From assembly GCA_964532735.1 (NCBI GenBank), contig CAZHKK010000005.1, positions 1-49,453 of the forward strand: a stretch of 49,453 bases of DNA, read 5' to 3'. The notes beneath the pieces were generated by a model, which saw only the letters and a list, made by a program, of their open reading frames with translations, did no database searches and was not told the origin of the DNA. Below are positions 21,518 to 30,228 of the stretch, in pieces; position 1 is the stretch's first letter, and each line of letters opens with the position of its first letter. The stretch comes from JAJXYN01 sp964532735. GTDB taxonomy: Bacteria; Patescibacteriota; Patescibacteriia; JAGPKW01. Position numbers and translations under genes: made by a program.

Positions 21518-23023
21518 ATGAATAGTTTTCATTTAAAAGTCAAAAAATTAAATATAGAAGATGGAAATTTAATGATGGTTATGATTAACGAAGAGGATGC
21601 TTTGGCTTATAGTCTTAATTCTGTTGATAAAATTAATATTTATCATAATAAAAAAGATTTTATTGCAGAGGTTGTTTTAAGTTCTGATATTCCATCTGGT
21701 TATGTTGGCGTTTTTTCTGATATTTGGAAAAAATTTAAATTAAAAAATGAAGATATTGTTAAAATATCATATGCAGAAGCTAATCCTAAGGCTGTTGATG
21801 CTATAAGAAGAAAACTTTTAGGTAAAAAAATAAATGAAGAGGACACAAAATTAATTATTTCAGAAATAGCTAATGGTAAACTTTCTGATATTCAAATCGC
21901 TTATTATGTTTCTTCGTCTTTTTTTTATAAACCAACAAACCAAGAATTATATTTTACGGCTAAAGCTATGGCAGAAACTGGAGAAATGTTTAATTTCAAT
22001 AAAGATATAGTTGCTGACAAACATTGTATGGGTGGTGTTCCTGGTAATGAAACAACTATGATAATGGTTCCTATAATAGCATCTCTTGGAATTACTATTC
22101 CAAAATCTTTTTCAAAAGCAATTACTAGTCCAGCAGCAACAGGAGAATGTGTTGATACTCTTATGGATATTGAATTTGATAAAGAATCTATTTATAAATT
22201 AGTAAAAAAAACAAACGCCTGTCTTATTTGGGGTGGTGGATTAAGTCTTGCTCCTGCTGATGATAAGATAATTAAAGTTAATTATCCTATATCTATGGAG
22301 CCTCATTCTAAAGCTGTTATATCTATAATGGCGAAAAAAGCTGCGATGGGAATAACTCATTGTCTTATAGATATACCAATGGGGAAAACTGCAAAAGTTC
22401 ATTCAATAACAGATGCATTAGAGCTTAAAAAACAATTTGAATATGTTGGTAAAAAGTTTGGAATGAAAATGAGTGTAGAAATTACAGATGCTAAGCAACC
22501 TATAGGCGCTGGTATAGGACCTACATTACAGGTTAGAGAAGTTCTTAGAGTTTTACAACAACATCCAAATAGACCTATAGACTTGGAAACAAAAGCTTTA
22601 TATTTATCTTCTAAATTAATAGAATTAACTGGTTACGCAAAAAAGGGAGATTCTTTGAGAATTGCTACTGAACAATTAAAGCTTGGAAAAGCTTGGAAAA
22701 AAATGCAAGAAATTATTAAAGCACAAAATGGAAATCCAAAAATTGATTGCGAAAAAGATTGTAAACTTGGAACTGTAAAATATGATTTTATATCTAAAAA
22801 AGATGGGGTAATAAAAAATATAGATATGAAATTTTTGAATACTATAGTTAGAACTTTAGGGTGCCCTATTGAAGAAACTGCAGGTGTGTATTTGTCTAAA
22901 AAGTTAAATGATTTTGTTGAAAAGGGAGAACTATTATTTACTATGTATACTGAAAGTGAAAATAGATTAAAAGATGCTATTTTGATGCTTGATGAACGAA
23001 GTTTTTATGAAATCTATAATTAA
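21518..23023 (+). CDS. AMP phosphorylase (archaeal-type thymidine phosphorylase homologue)
   Basis: This enzyme phosphorolyses AMP (and CMP/UMP) to the base and ribose 1,5-bisphosphate. From the ATG at 21518 it has 501 residues, longer than bacterial thymidine phosphorylase (about 440). The extra N-terminal domain of about 80 residues is typical of the archaeal AMPpase branch. The phosphate loop GGVPGNETT (172-180), the segment ITSPAATGECVDTLMD and the Lys/Ser region ISIMAKKAAMG follow the NP-II phosphorylase plan. The C-terminal domain carries DAKQPIGAGIGPTLQV. A TTG at 21470 would overlap the upstream gene and is not preferred. With the R15P isomerase at 19902 it gives AMP to ribulose 1,5-bisphosphate. 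Confidence 0.93.
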   Translation: MNSFHLKVKKLNIEDGNLMMVMINEEDALAYSLNSVDKINIYHNKKDFIAEVVLSSDIPSGYVGVFSDIWKKFKLKNEDIVKISYAEANPKAVDAIRRKLLGKKINEEDTKLIISEIANGKLSDIQIAYYVSSSFFYKPTNQELYFTAKAMAETGEMFNFNKDIVADKHCMGGVPGNETTMIMVPIIASLGITIPKSFSKAITSPAATGECVDTLMDIEFDKESIYKLVKKTNACLIWGGGLSLAPADDKIIKVNYPISMEPHSKAVISIMAKKAAMGITHCLIDIPMGKTAKVHSITDALELKKQFEYVGKKFGMKMSVEITDAKQPIGAGIGPTLQVREVLRVLQQHPNRPIDLETKALYLSSKLIELTGYAKKGDSLRIATEQLKLGKAWKKMQEIIKAQNGNPKIDCEKDCKLGTVKYDFISKKDGVIKNIDMKFLNTIVRTLGCPIEETAGVYLSKKLNDFVEKGELLFTMYTESENRLKDAILMLDERSFYEIYN

Positions 23024-23026
23024 TAT

Positions 23027-23066
23027 AAATAAAATAGGTAGCATATAAATGTTGCCTATTTTATTT
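23027..23066 (+). terminator. Terminator after AMP phosphorylase
   Basis: A 17-bp imperfect stem (23027-23043 with 23050-23066), mostly A-T, with G-U pairs in the gcctatt part. Confidence 0.8.
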
Positions 23067-23074
23067 ATCCACTG

Positions 23075-23104
23075 TTTGCATTTCTTTAAAAACAGTAATA
23101 TAAT
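23075..23104 (+). promoter_or_regulatory. Promoter of the thrS leader
   Basis: TTTGCA (23075-23080), an 18-bp spacer and TATAAT (23099-23104). The transcript would begin near 23111 and include the whole T-box leader. Confidence 0.6.
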
Positions 23105-23110
23105 TTCAAA

Positions 23111-23347
23111 TAAGATTTTTATTGATGATTGTTGCGCTTACAAAACGCAATAAGATTATTCTAGTCTTACTTTGTTTATAGTAGTAAATAAAGCTAAGTT
23201 AATAAAAATTTTCAATAAGTGATTGCTTATTTGCAATAAACTGGGTGGAACCGCGGAGAAAAAGCTTCGTCCTAGTGTATTAAATTCATTTTATATTAGA
23301 ATAGTGCTGATATTATGAGTTTAGTATGCTTAGACGAAGTTTTTTTA
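23111..23347 (+). promoter_or_regulatory. T-box leader (tRNA-sensing riboswitch) of thrS
   Basis: The 15-base T-box core is intact at 23242-23256 (TGGGTGGAACCGCGG, consensus AGGGTGGNACCGCGG). It is followed by a terminator: cttcgtc (23265-23271) with gacgaag (23333-23339), then TTTTTTT. The 130 nt before the core can form a Stem I-like structure (23130-23200) and a second stem around 23205-23240. Uncharged tRNA-Thr would pair its acceptor end with the T-box, favour the antiterminator and let thrS be transcribed. I see possible Thr codons (ACU, ACA) in the Stem I region but cannot fix the specifier without folding. Confidence 0.9.
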
Positions 23348-23388
23348 TTAATTTCGTCTAAATTAATTAATAAACTAATCAAACTATT

Positions 23389-25188
23389 ATGTCTGATATT
23401 TCTATAAAACGTCATTCTATGGCGCACATATTAGCATCTGCCGTTTTAAAACTTTACCCAGATGCAAAAATCGGAATTGGTCCATCTATAGATGAGGGAT
23501 TTTATTATGATTTTGAATTTTCTTCAAAATTTAATGAAGATAATCTTCATAGCATTCAAAATGAAATGAACAATTTAATTAAATCTAGTTTTGATTTTAT
23601 TTATGGAGAATGGACCTTTGAAGAAGCTAAAGAAATTATGAAAAATCAACCATACAAACTTGATTTAATAAAAGATTTAGAATCTGAAAATAAAAAGCCA
23701 ACATTTTATAAAAGTGAAAATTTTATAGATTTATGTGCTGGTCCTCATGTTTCTAATTCTTCTGAACTTTCTTCCGTTGCTTTTGAGATTGATAGAATTG
23801 CGGGAGCTTATTGGAAAGGCAATGAAAAAAATACAATGATGACTCGTATTTATGTTTTATGTTTTGAAAGTCAAATAGAATTAGATGAATTTAAAAAAAA
23901 TAGAGAAGAAGCAAGAGCTAGAGATCATAGAAAACTTGGTAAAGAATTGGATTTATTTCACATGGATGAAAAGGTTGGTTTAGGCTTACCTTTGTGGCAT
24001 CCAAGAGGTGCTATGATTTGGAGAAAAATTGAAGATTTTTGGTATAATGAACATATAAATAACGGATATGAACTTGTTAGATCTCCTCATATAGGGAATA
24101 GAGTATTATGGGAAACTTCTGGTCATTGGGGGTTTTATAATAGTTCAATGTATCCACCTCTTGAGGTTGGTCAAACATTGGAAGATAGACAACAAAATAA
24201 AAAAATAGAAAATTCTGAAGAATATTTATTAAAACCAATGAATTGTCCTTTTCATGTTCAGATTTATAAAAATAGTCCAAGATCTTATAGGGATTTACCT
24301 TGCAGATGGGCTGAATGTGGAACTGTTTATAGGTTTGAAAAAAAGGGTGAATTGTCTGGATTGACACGTGTTCGTGGTTTTACTCAAGATGATGCTCATA
24401 TAATTTGCAGAAAAGAACAAATTGAAGACGAATTAAAAAGAGTTATAGATTTTATATTGTTTATTTATAGATCTTTTGGTTTTGATATTAATTCAGTTAA
24501 AGTTTTTCTTTCTTTAAGAGATCCAAAAAATAAAGAAAAATATAGTGGTAATGATTCTGGCTGGGAGTTCACTGAATCTGTTTTAAGAAAGGTTGCTATA
24601 GAAAAAGGTTTAAATTTTGTTGAAGAATTAGGGGAAGCTGCTTTTTATGGTCCTAAATTAGATTTTAAAATAAAGGATTCAATAGGAAGAATGTGGCAAT
24701 GTTCAACTTTACAATTTGATTTTAATTTACCGGAAAGATTTGATATGACTTTTACAAACAACGAAGGTAAAGATGAAAAACCTTATATGTTACATAGAGC
24801 TTTATTTGGAAGTTTTGAAAGATTTATAGGATTATTATTGGAAAATTATGCAGGAGCTTTGCCTTTATGGATATCTCCAGAGAATGTTAAAATTTTAGCT
24901 ATTTCAGAAAAGCATAATGATTTTGTTTTAAGTATAGCTGAGAAGCTTAATAAAAATGGTATTAGAACTATAATTGACATAGACAATGAAACATTAGGAA
25001 ATAAGATCAGAAAAGCTACTTCTATGAAAATTCCTTATGTTGTTATTGTTGGAGATAAAGAAATGGAATCTAATATGTTAAATGTTAGAATAAGAGGGGA
25101 AAAAGATACTATAAATATGAATATTGATGAATTTATTTCTAATATTAAAGAAAAAATCAATTTAAAATCATCTGAATTATCTATGTAA
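23389..25188 (+). CDS. thrS: Threonyl-tRNA synthetase without TGS domain
   Basis: A class II synthetase of 599 residues. It begins directly at the editing (N2) domain, with HxxxH at H9/H13 (RHSMAHILA) and later CAGPHV. The TGS (N1) domain of about 60 residues found in E. coli ThrRS is missing, and the T-box terminator leaves no room for it. Catalytic motifs are present: motif 2 (YRFEKKGELSGLTRVRGF), zinc ligand Cys in LLKPMNCPFHV and motif 3 (MLHRALFGSFERFIGLL). The C-terminal anticodon-binding domain is complete. Expression should be controlled by the T-box leader directly upstream. Confidence 0.97.
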   Translation: MSDISIKRHSMAHILASAVLKLYPDAKIGIGPSIDEGFYYDFEFSSKFNEDNLHSIQNEMNNLIKSSFDFIYGEWTFEEAKEIMKNQPYKLDLIKDLESENKKPTFYKSENFIDLCAGPHVSNSSELSSVAFEIDRIAGAYWKGNEKNTMMTRIYVLCFESQIELDEFKKNREEARARDHRKLGKELDLFHMDEKVGLGLPLWHPRGAMIWRKIEDFWYNEHINNGYELVRSPHIGNRVLWETSGHWGFYNSSMYPPLEVGQTLEDRQQNKKIENSEEYLLKPMNCPFHVQIYKNSPRSYRDLPCRWAECGTVYRFEKKGELSGLTRVRGFTQDDAHIICRKEQIEDELKRVIDFILFIYRSFGFDINSVKVFLSLRDPKNKEKYSGNDSGWEFTESVLRKVAIEKGLNFVEELGEAAFYGPKLDFKIKDSIGRMWQCSTLQFDFNLPERFDMTFTNNEGKDEKPYMLHRALFGSFERFIGLLLENYAGALPLWISPENVKILAISEKHNDFVLSIAEKLNKNGIRTIIDIDNETLGNKIRKATSMKIPYVVIVGDKEMESNMLNVRIRGEKDTINMNIDEFISNIKEKINLKSSELSM

Positions 25189-25225
25189 AAGCTGTGTATA
25201 GTTTGTATAAAATATGTGATTAATA

Positions 25226-25261
25226 AAAAAAGAATTTATTTTAAAGATAGATTCTTTTTTT
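25226..25261 (+). terminator. Terminator after thrS
   Basis: Stem aaaaaagaat (25226-25235) pairs with attctttttt (25251-25260). The remaining spacer to 25318 shows only AT-rich promoter-like sequence. Confidence 0.65.
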
Positions 25262-25318
25262 GTTACTTTTTTTGTTATTTTACGTTATAATAAGTATATA
25301 ATTATTTAATTTAAATTT

Positions 25319-26110
25319 ATGCCACAAGAAAAAAATAAAAGCGATTTTAAAGACGCTTTTGCTTTATTAGCTTTAGTTTCTACAATATTTATGATTATTC
25401 TTTCTGTGCTTATTGTTTTTAAAATTAAAAATACAAATAGAGAGTTTAACTATATAGGAAGAAACCCAGAATCTATAAAAACTATGTCTTTTAGAGGGGA
25501 TTCAAAAGTTACCGCTATACCTGACATAGCAGTAGTTTCTATGGGTCTTACTGTTGAAAAGAAAAAGGTTTCTGATGCTCAAGCAGAAAGTACAAAAACA
25601 ATGAATGCTTTTATTACAAAATTAAAAGCTACAGGAATTGATTCAAAAGATATAAAAACAAATAATTATAGTGTTTATCCTCGATATGACTGGACATCTT
25701 CTAAGCAAGTATTAAGAGGTTATCAGGTAACCCAAAACGTTGAAATTAAGATAAGAAATCTTGATAAAATTTCTGAAGTTTTAGGTTTTGTTGGGGAATT
25801 TAATTTGAATCAAGTTGGAGATTTGAGATTTGATGTTGATAATAAAGAAGAATATTTGAAACAAGCAAAAGAAGAAGCTATAAAAAAAGCAAAAATAAAT
25901 GCAGAAGAAACTGCAAAAAGTTTAGGAATACAACTTGGAAGGATTGTTTCTTATGATGAATATGCTGATAATGTTTCTGTTTATAATGGTTATCCAATGT
26001 ATGCAAAAAATGAAATGATGGTAGATGATTTAGGTGGGGCTGCTCCAGAGGTTTCTGTTGGAAATGCAGAATTAAAAATGAATGTTGGAATAACTTATGA
26101 AATAAATTAA
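25319..26110 (+). CDS. SIMPL-domain (DUF541) membrane-anchored protein
   Basis: This protein has 263 residues. After a short cytoplasmic start, one TM helix at about 14-36 anchors a periplasmic or extracellular SIMPL domain. Typical segments are SFRGDSKVTAIPDIAVVSMG, then TGIDSKDIKTNNYSVYPRYDW, and GYQVTQNVEIKIRNLDKI. A helical region (KQAKEEAIKKAKINAEETAKS) precedes the last beta part. SIMPL proteins are widespread envelope proteins, sometimes linked to stress or to signalling oligomers, without a defined reaction. The gene is transcribed alone, and the terminator at 26125 is clear. Confidence 0.92.
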   Translation: MPQEKNKSDFKDAFALLALVSTIFMIILSVLIVFKIKNTNREFNYIGRNPESIKTMSFRGDSKVTAIPDIAVVSMGLTVEKKKVSDAQAESTKTMNAFITKLKATGIDSKDIKTNNYSVYPRYDWTSSKQVLRGYQVTQNVEIKIRNLDKISEVLGFVGEFNLNQVGDLRFDVDNKEEYLKQAKEEAIKKAKINAEETAKSLGIQLGRIVSYDEYADNVSVYNGYPMYAKNEMMVDDLGGAAPEVSVGNAELKMNVGITYEIN

Positions 26111-26124
26111 ATAAAACAAAAAAT

Positions 26125-26149
26125 ACGTGGTTTATTCACGTATTTTTTG
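26125..26149 (+). terminator. Terminator of the SIMPL gene
   Basis: Stem tacgtg (26125-26130) pairs with cacgta (26138-26143), followed by TTTTTTT. Confidence 0.88.
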
Positions 26150-26201
26150 TTTTGAAAAAATGATATAATTTGTATGTTAATTTGTTTAATTTTATTAATT
26201 T

Positions 26202-26606
26202 ATGAAAAGATTATTTTCTTTATTTTTTATTTTTATTTCTTTATTTCTAAATTTTAATTTTTTATTTGCTGCTCCATCTCTTGATAATTTGGGTGGATTG
26301 GGAGGTGGATTTAATAATTCTAGTGCTTCTTCTATTGCTGAAAAGGGGCAAATTAAAACTGAAAAAGATGTTCCAGAAATTATTAATTCTATCATAACTA
26401 TAGTTCTTGGCATATTTGCAACTATTATATTAGGTATTATAATATATGCTGGTATTAAAATGATAACTTCAAAAGGTAAGACGGATGTATATATGGATGG
26501 GCTTAAAATGTTAAGAGTTGCTATTGTTGCTATGCTTATAATTTTGCTTTCATATGTGATTTCTAATTTTGCTTTAAAAACTATCAGTTTAATGTCTAAT
26601 AATTAA
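26202..26606 (+). CDS. TrbC/VirB2-like pilin-family protein
   Basis: This protein has 134 residues. A signal peptide (1-23, MKRLFSLFFIFISLFLNF, cleavage near LFAAPS) is followed by a Gly/Ser-rich stretch (LGGLGGGFNNSSASS). Two TM helices (about 62-85 and 103-126) are joined by a short polar loop with the basic motif KMITSKGKTD. This is the plan of TrbC/VirB2 subunits of type IV secretion and conjugative pili. Such single genes are frequent in CPR genomes without a full secretion locus nearby, and none is visible here. eno starts 13 nt downstream, so the two are probably co-transcribed. An extended -10 (TGATATAAT) lies near 26160. Confidence 0.75.
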   Translation: MKRLFSLFFIFISLFLNFNFLFAAPSLDNLGGLGGGFNNSSASSIAEKGQIKTEKDVPEIINSIITIVLGIFATIILGIIIYAGIKMITSKGKTDVYMDGLKMLRVAIVAMLIILLSYVISNFALKTISLMSNN

Positions 26607-26619
26607 TAAATTAAAAAAT

Positions 26620-27885
26620 ATGTATAAAATTAAGAATGTTTTTGCTAGAGAAATATTGGATTCTAGAGGAAATCCTACTATTGAAACAAAGGTTGAATTA
26701 GATGGAGGTTTTGAAGGAGTTTTTGGCGTTCCATCTGGAGCTTCTACTGGGATACATGAAGCTTTAGAACTTAGAGATGGAGATAAATTAAGATATGGTG
26801 GAAAAGGAACATTAAAAGCTGTAGAAAACACAAATACAATTATTTTAAATGCTATTTCTGGGAAAGAATTTTTATCTCAAGAAGAATTAGATAATTTTTT
26901 AATAAATTTAGACGGAACTAAAAATAAATCTAATTTAGGAGCAAATGCTATTCTTGGTGTTTCTTGTGCATTCACAAGGGCAGCTGCTAAATCAGATGGT
27001 GTTGCTTTGTATAGTTTTATTAATAAAGAATATCAAAGACTTGGTGGTAAAAATTCTTTAAGTCTTCCAACTCCTTCTTTTAATGTTATTAATGGTGGAA
27101 AACACGGAGAAAATGGAATAGATTTCCAAGAATTTATGATTTTACCGGTTGGTCCAAAAACATTTGCAGATAAATTAAGAGCTGGTGCTGAAATTTTTCA
27201 ATCATTAAAAACAACTATTAAATCTAAAGGTTTATCTGTTGGTGTAGGTGATGAAGGTGGATTTGCTCCACAACTTGGAGCTAATGTTAAAGCTTTAGAA
27301 GTTATAGAAGAAGCTGTTTCTAAAACAAATTGGAAATTTGGTGAAGATATTAAAATAGCTCTTGATTGTGCATCTTCTGAATTTTATAAAGATGGGAAAT
27401 ATGTTTTGGAAGGTGAAGAAACAGTTCTTTCTTTAACAAGTTTAGAGATGATAGATTTTTTAGGAAATATGTCTGAAAAATATCCTATAGTTAGTATAGA
27501 AGATGGTCTTGCAGAAGATGATTGGGAAGGTTGGAAGGAATTAACTAATAAATTAGGTTCAAAATTAGCTCTTGTGGGAGATGATTTATTGGTTACAAAT
27601 GTTGAAAGATTACAAATAGCTATAGAAAAACAGGCTTGTAATTATATTTTGATTAAATTGAATCAAATAGGATCTTTGACAGAAACATTAAAGTCTATAA
27701 TTCTTGCTCAACAAAATGGATTTGGAATTATGATTTCTCATAGATCTGGCGAAACATCTGATACGACTATTGCTGATTTGGCTGTTGGTGTTGGTGCTGA
27801 AAGAATTAAGTCCGGATCTACTTCAAGAAGTGAAAGATTAGAAAAATATAATAGATTAATGCAAATAGAACAGGAAATAAAATAA
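26620..27885 (+). CDS. eno: Enolase
   Basis: This enzyme converts 2-phosphoglycerate to phosphoenolpyruvate. It is a complete 421-residue protein with the standard signatures: AREILDSRGNPTIE at the start, FGVPSGASTGIHEALELRDGD, VGDEGGFAPQL, metal-binding residues in IALDCASSEFY and SIEDGLAEDDW, the catalytic Lys region ILIKLNQIGSLTE, and SHRSGETSDTTIADLAVG near the C-terminus. It lies 13 nt after the pilin-like gene. gpmI, which supplies its substrate, is 640 bp downstream, so lower glycolysis is clustered here. Confidence 0.98.
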   Translation: MYKIKNVFAREILDSRGNPTIETKVELDGGFEGVFGVPSGASTGIHEALELRDGDKLRYGGKGTLKAVENTNTIILNAISGKEFLSQEELDNFLINLDGTKNKSNLGANAILGVSCAFTRAAAKSDGVALYSFINKEYQRLGGKNSLSLPTPSFNVINGGKHGENGIDFQEFMILPVGPKTFADKLRAGAEIFQSLKTTIKSKGLSVGVGDEGGFAPQLGANVKALEVIEEAVSKTNWKFGEDIKIALDCASSEFYKDGKYVLEGEETVLSLTSLEMIDFLGNMSEKYPIVSIEDGLAEDDWEGWKELTNKLGSKLALVGDDLLVTNVERLQIAIEKQACNYILIKLNQIGSLTETLKSIILAQQNGFGIMISHRSGETSDTTIADLAVGVGAERIKSGSTSRSERLEKYNRLMQIEQEIK

Positions 27886-27892
27886 ACAAAAA

Positions 27893-27918
27893 CACTTGCT
27901 TTTAGCGAGTGTTTTTTG
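27893..27918 (+). terminator. Terminator after eno
   Basis: Stem cacttgc (27893-27899) pairs with gcgagtg (27905-27911, one G-U pair), followed by TTTTTT. Its tail runs directly into the next promoter. Confidence 0.85.
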
Positions 27919-27944
27919 ACATATTGTCAAATTTAAGTTATATA
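27916..27944 (+). promoter_or_regulatory. Promoter whose -35 is half of a perfect palindrome
   Basis: TTGACA (27916-27921), a 17-bp spacer and TATATA (27939-27944). The -35 is the left arm of TTGACA-TAT-TGTCAA (27916-27930). A dimeric regulator bound there would cover the -35. Confidence 0.55.
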
Positions 27945-27970
27945 TATCTTATAATATTTTGGAGGTATTT

Positions 27971-28420
27971 ATGTTAACATATGATGATGATTTTAATTCT
28001 GATTTTATTAGAAATATAAAATATTCTGACAATAAAGATAATGATTTAAGAAATCCTTCTGATCTTTTTGAAAAAATTAGAAAAATAAACAATCTTCCGG
28101 CAAGTGTTTTTAAAATGCAAGGAAAAGAAGAATTTATAAATATTTTTACTATTATTTCTGGTATTGTTTATATAGTAAAAGAAGAAGGATATTCTTTGGA
28201 TGCTATAGATAGTAAAGAAATAAGATCATTGCTTCATAATCTAAGTATGTCTAAAAATTATTATAAAGAAAAAAGATATATTGATTATGAAGAAGCAGAA
28301 AGATTAAAAGATATTGGAGGAAAAAAATATTATGAAAATTCAAATCCTACAAAATCATTGGTTATTAATTGGATTATTACAAAGATAGAAGAAGATTTAA
28401 GAGATGTAAGATACTATTAA
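27971..28420 (+). CDS. Hypothetical cytoplasmic protein between eno and gpmI
   Basis: 149 residues from the ATG at 27971, which has a strong Shine-Dalgarno site (ggagg at 27961-27965). A TTG at 27959 is in frame but would place the SD inside the gene. The protein is acidic at the start (MLTYDDDFNSDF), then helical with many Lys, Glu, Ile and Tyr. No signal peptide or TM segment is visible. It has its own promoter and terminator, so it is not part of a glycolytic operon despite its position. No family recognised. Confidence 0.72.
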   Translation: MLTYDDDFNSDFIRNIKYSDNKDNDLRNPSDLFEKIRKINNLPASVFKMQGKEEFINIFTIISGIVYIVKEEGYSLDAIDSKEIRSLLHNLSMSKNYYKEKRYIDYEEAERLKDIGGKKYYENSNPTKSLVINWIITKIEEDLRDVRYY

Positions 28421-28430
28421 TAAAAGTATA

Positions 28431-28457
28431 ACCACCCTTATAAAGAGTGGTTTTTTA
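28431..28457 (+). terminator. Terminator of the hypothetical gene
   Basis: Stem accac (28431-28435) pairs with gtggt (28447-28451), followed by a T-run. Confidence 0.82.
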
Positions 28458-28520
28458 TTTACTAATTTATATTTTGTGTTATATGTTATAATATAGATAT
28501 ATAAGTAATTAAAATTTTAA

Positions 28521-30083
28521 ATGAAAAAGCCTTATGTTCTTTTGATTATTGATGGTTTTGGTATAGATGTCCCATCAAAATCAAATGCTATAGCTCGTGC
28601 AGATAAATATAATTTAGATAATTTGGTATCAAATTATTTTGCAACAACCTTGTATGCTCATGGTGAATTTGTGGGTTTGCCTTTTGGTTCTCCTGGAAAT
28701 TCTGAAATAGGACATTTAAATATTGGTGCAGGAAAAATTGTTTATCAAGATATTCTTAAAATAAATAAATCAATAAAAGATAAAAGTTTTTTTGTTAATA
28801 AATATTTTTTAGAATCTATATTATTAGCTCAAAAAAATAAAAAAAATTTACATCTTATAGGCACTTTTTCATATGGTTCTAGTAATAGTTTTATAGAGCA
28901 TTTTTATTCTCTTATAGAACTTGTTAAAAGTGAAAATTTTAAAAATCTTTATATACACATAATACTTGATGGAAAGGATTTTAGTAATAATTCTGGTGTG
29001 GATTTAATATCTGAATTACATGATAAACTTAGTTTTATAGGGCTAGGAAAGATAGCTACTATATCTGGTAGATATTATGGTATGGACAGAGATTTAAATT
29101 GGGACAGAACAAAAAATGCTTATGATGCTATCGTTCTTGGTAAGTCTGAAAAATATTATAATGACCCAATAAAATCAATAGAGGATTCTTATAAAGAAGG
29201 TTTGTTTGACGATGAGATGAAACCGGTTGTTATAGTGGATAAAAACAAAAAACCTTTGTCTACTATAAATAATGGAGATTCTGTGATATTTTTTAATTTT
29301 AAACAAGATAAAATTAGGCAATTGGCTAAAAGTATAATAAAAAAAGACTTTGATTGTTTTGAAAAAGAAAAAATATTAGAAAATGTTTATTTTGTTACAA
29401 TGACAGAATATGAGAAAGATCTTTCTTGTGAGGTTGCTTTTAAAAACGAAAGTATTGAAAATACATTAATTAGTGTTTTGAGTGAAAATAATATTTCTCA
29501 ATTACATATTGCAGAAACAGAAAAATATCCACACGTGACATTTTTTTTAAATGGACAAAAAGATCAAATTTTTAAAGGAGAAGAAAGAATTTTGATACCT
29601 TCTCCACATGTTTTATTTAATGATTTGGAGCCAGAAATGAATTTGTTTAAAATGTCTCGTGATATTGTTGATTATATAAATGGGGAAAGGTTTGATTTTA
29701 TAGTTGCAAATCTTTCTAATGCTGAAGTTTTAGGTCATTCTGGTGATTTAAAGAAAACTATTAAAGCTGTTCAGTCTGTTGATAGAGCTATAGGTGAGAT
29801 AGTAGATGCAGTTTTAAATAAAAATGGTATTGTTTTTATAGTGGGGGATCATGGTAATGCAGAAAATATGGTTTCTGATAATAAAATACATAAAGATCAT
29901 ACAAATAATCCTGTCCCATTTATTATTGTTGGAAATGATTTTATAAATAGAAGTACATCTGCTAATTTTAATATGTTGAGTTCTTGTGAACCTTCTGGTG
30001 TTTTGGCTGATGTTACTCCAACTATATTAAAAATTATGAATATAAAGAAATCTGACGATATGACAGGTAGGGAATTAATATAA
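28521..30083 (+). CDS. gpmI: Cofactor-independent phosphoglycerate mutase
   Basis: This manganese enzyme interconverts 3- and 2-phosphoglycerate. It is a complete 520-residue member of the alkaline-phosphatase superfamily. Metal ligand D11 lies in LLIIDGFG, and the phospho-serine is S61 in SPGNSEIGHLNIGAG. The segment ISGRYYGMDRDLNWDRT and the second metal cluster (NAEVLGHSGDL, then VGDHGNAENM and KDHTNNPVPF) are intact. It is unrelated to the histidine-phosphatase domain inside IleRS, although both families can be called phosphoglycerate mutase. Start without Shine-Dalgarno. Confidence 0.98.
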   Translation: MKKPYVLLIIDGFGIDVPSKSNAIARADKYNLDNLVSNYFATTLYAHGEFVGLPFGSPGNSEIGHLNIGAGKIVYQDILKINKSIKDKSFFVNKYFLESILLAQKNKKNLHLIGTFSYGSSNSFIEHFYSLIELVKSENFKNLYIHIILDGKDFSNNSGVDLISELHDKLSFIGLGKIATISGRYYGMDRDLNWDRTKNAYDAIVLGKSEKYYNDPIKSIEDSYKEGLFDDEMKPVVIVDKNKKPLSTINNGDSVIFFNFKQDKIRQLAKSIIKKDFDCFEKEKILENVYFVTMTEYEKDLSCEVAFKNESIENTLISVLSENNISQLHIAETEKYPHVTFFLNGQKDQIFKGEERILIPSPHVLFNDLEPEMNLFKMSRDIVDYINGERFDFIVANLSNAEVLGHSGDLKKTIKAVQSVDRAIGEIVDAVLNKNGIVFIVGDHGNAENMVSDNKIHKDHTNNPVPFIIVGNDFINRSTSANFNMLSSCEPSGVLADVTPTILKIMNIKKSDDMTGRELI

Positions 30084-30112
30084 TAATCAAAAAGAAAGAA
30101 AAGCTAAAAATT

Positions 30113-30145
30113 AAAATAGATGCAAATTATTTGTATCTATTTTTA
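30113..30145 (+). terminator. Terminator after gpmI
   Basis: Stem aaatagatgcaa (30114-30125) pairs with ttgtatctattt (30131-30142), followed by a T-rich tail. Confidence 0.82.
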
Positions 30146-30166
30146 ATTATTGTTTAAACTATATTA

Positions 30167-30195
30167 TTGACATTTTGTAAAATATATGATAATAG
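30167..30195 (+). promoter_or_regulatory. Promoter of the Wzz-like gene
   Basis: TTGACA (30167-30172), exactly 17 bp, then TAATAG (30190-30195). It is the first of the TTGACA-N17 promoters that characterise the 30-42 kb surface region. Confidence 0.7.
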
Positions 30196-30228
30196 ATATT
30201 CTAGTAAATAATAAAATAATACTTTGAG

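Noticed and set aside
28521..30083. Link between gpmI and the phosphoglycerate-mutase-like domain inside IleRS
   Set aside because: They belong to unrelated superfamilies (alkaline phosphatase versus histidine phosphatase), so the shared name carries no meaning.
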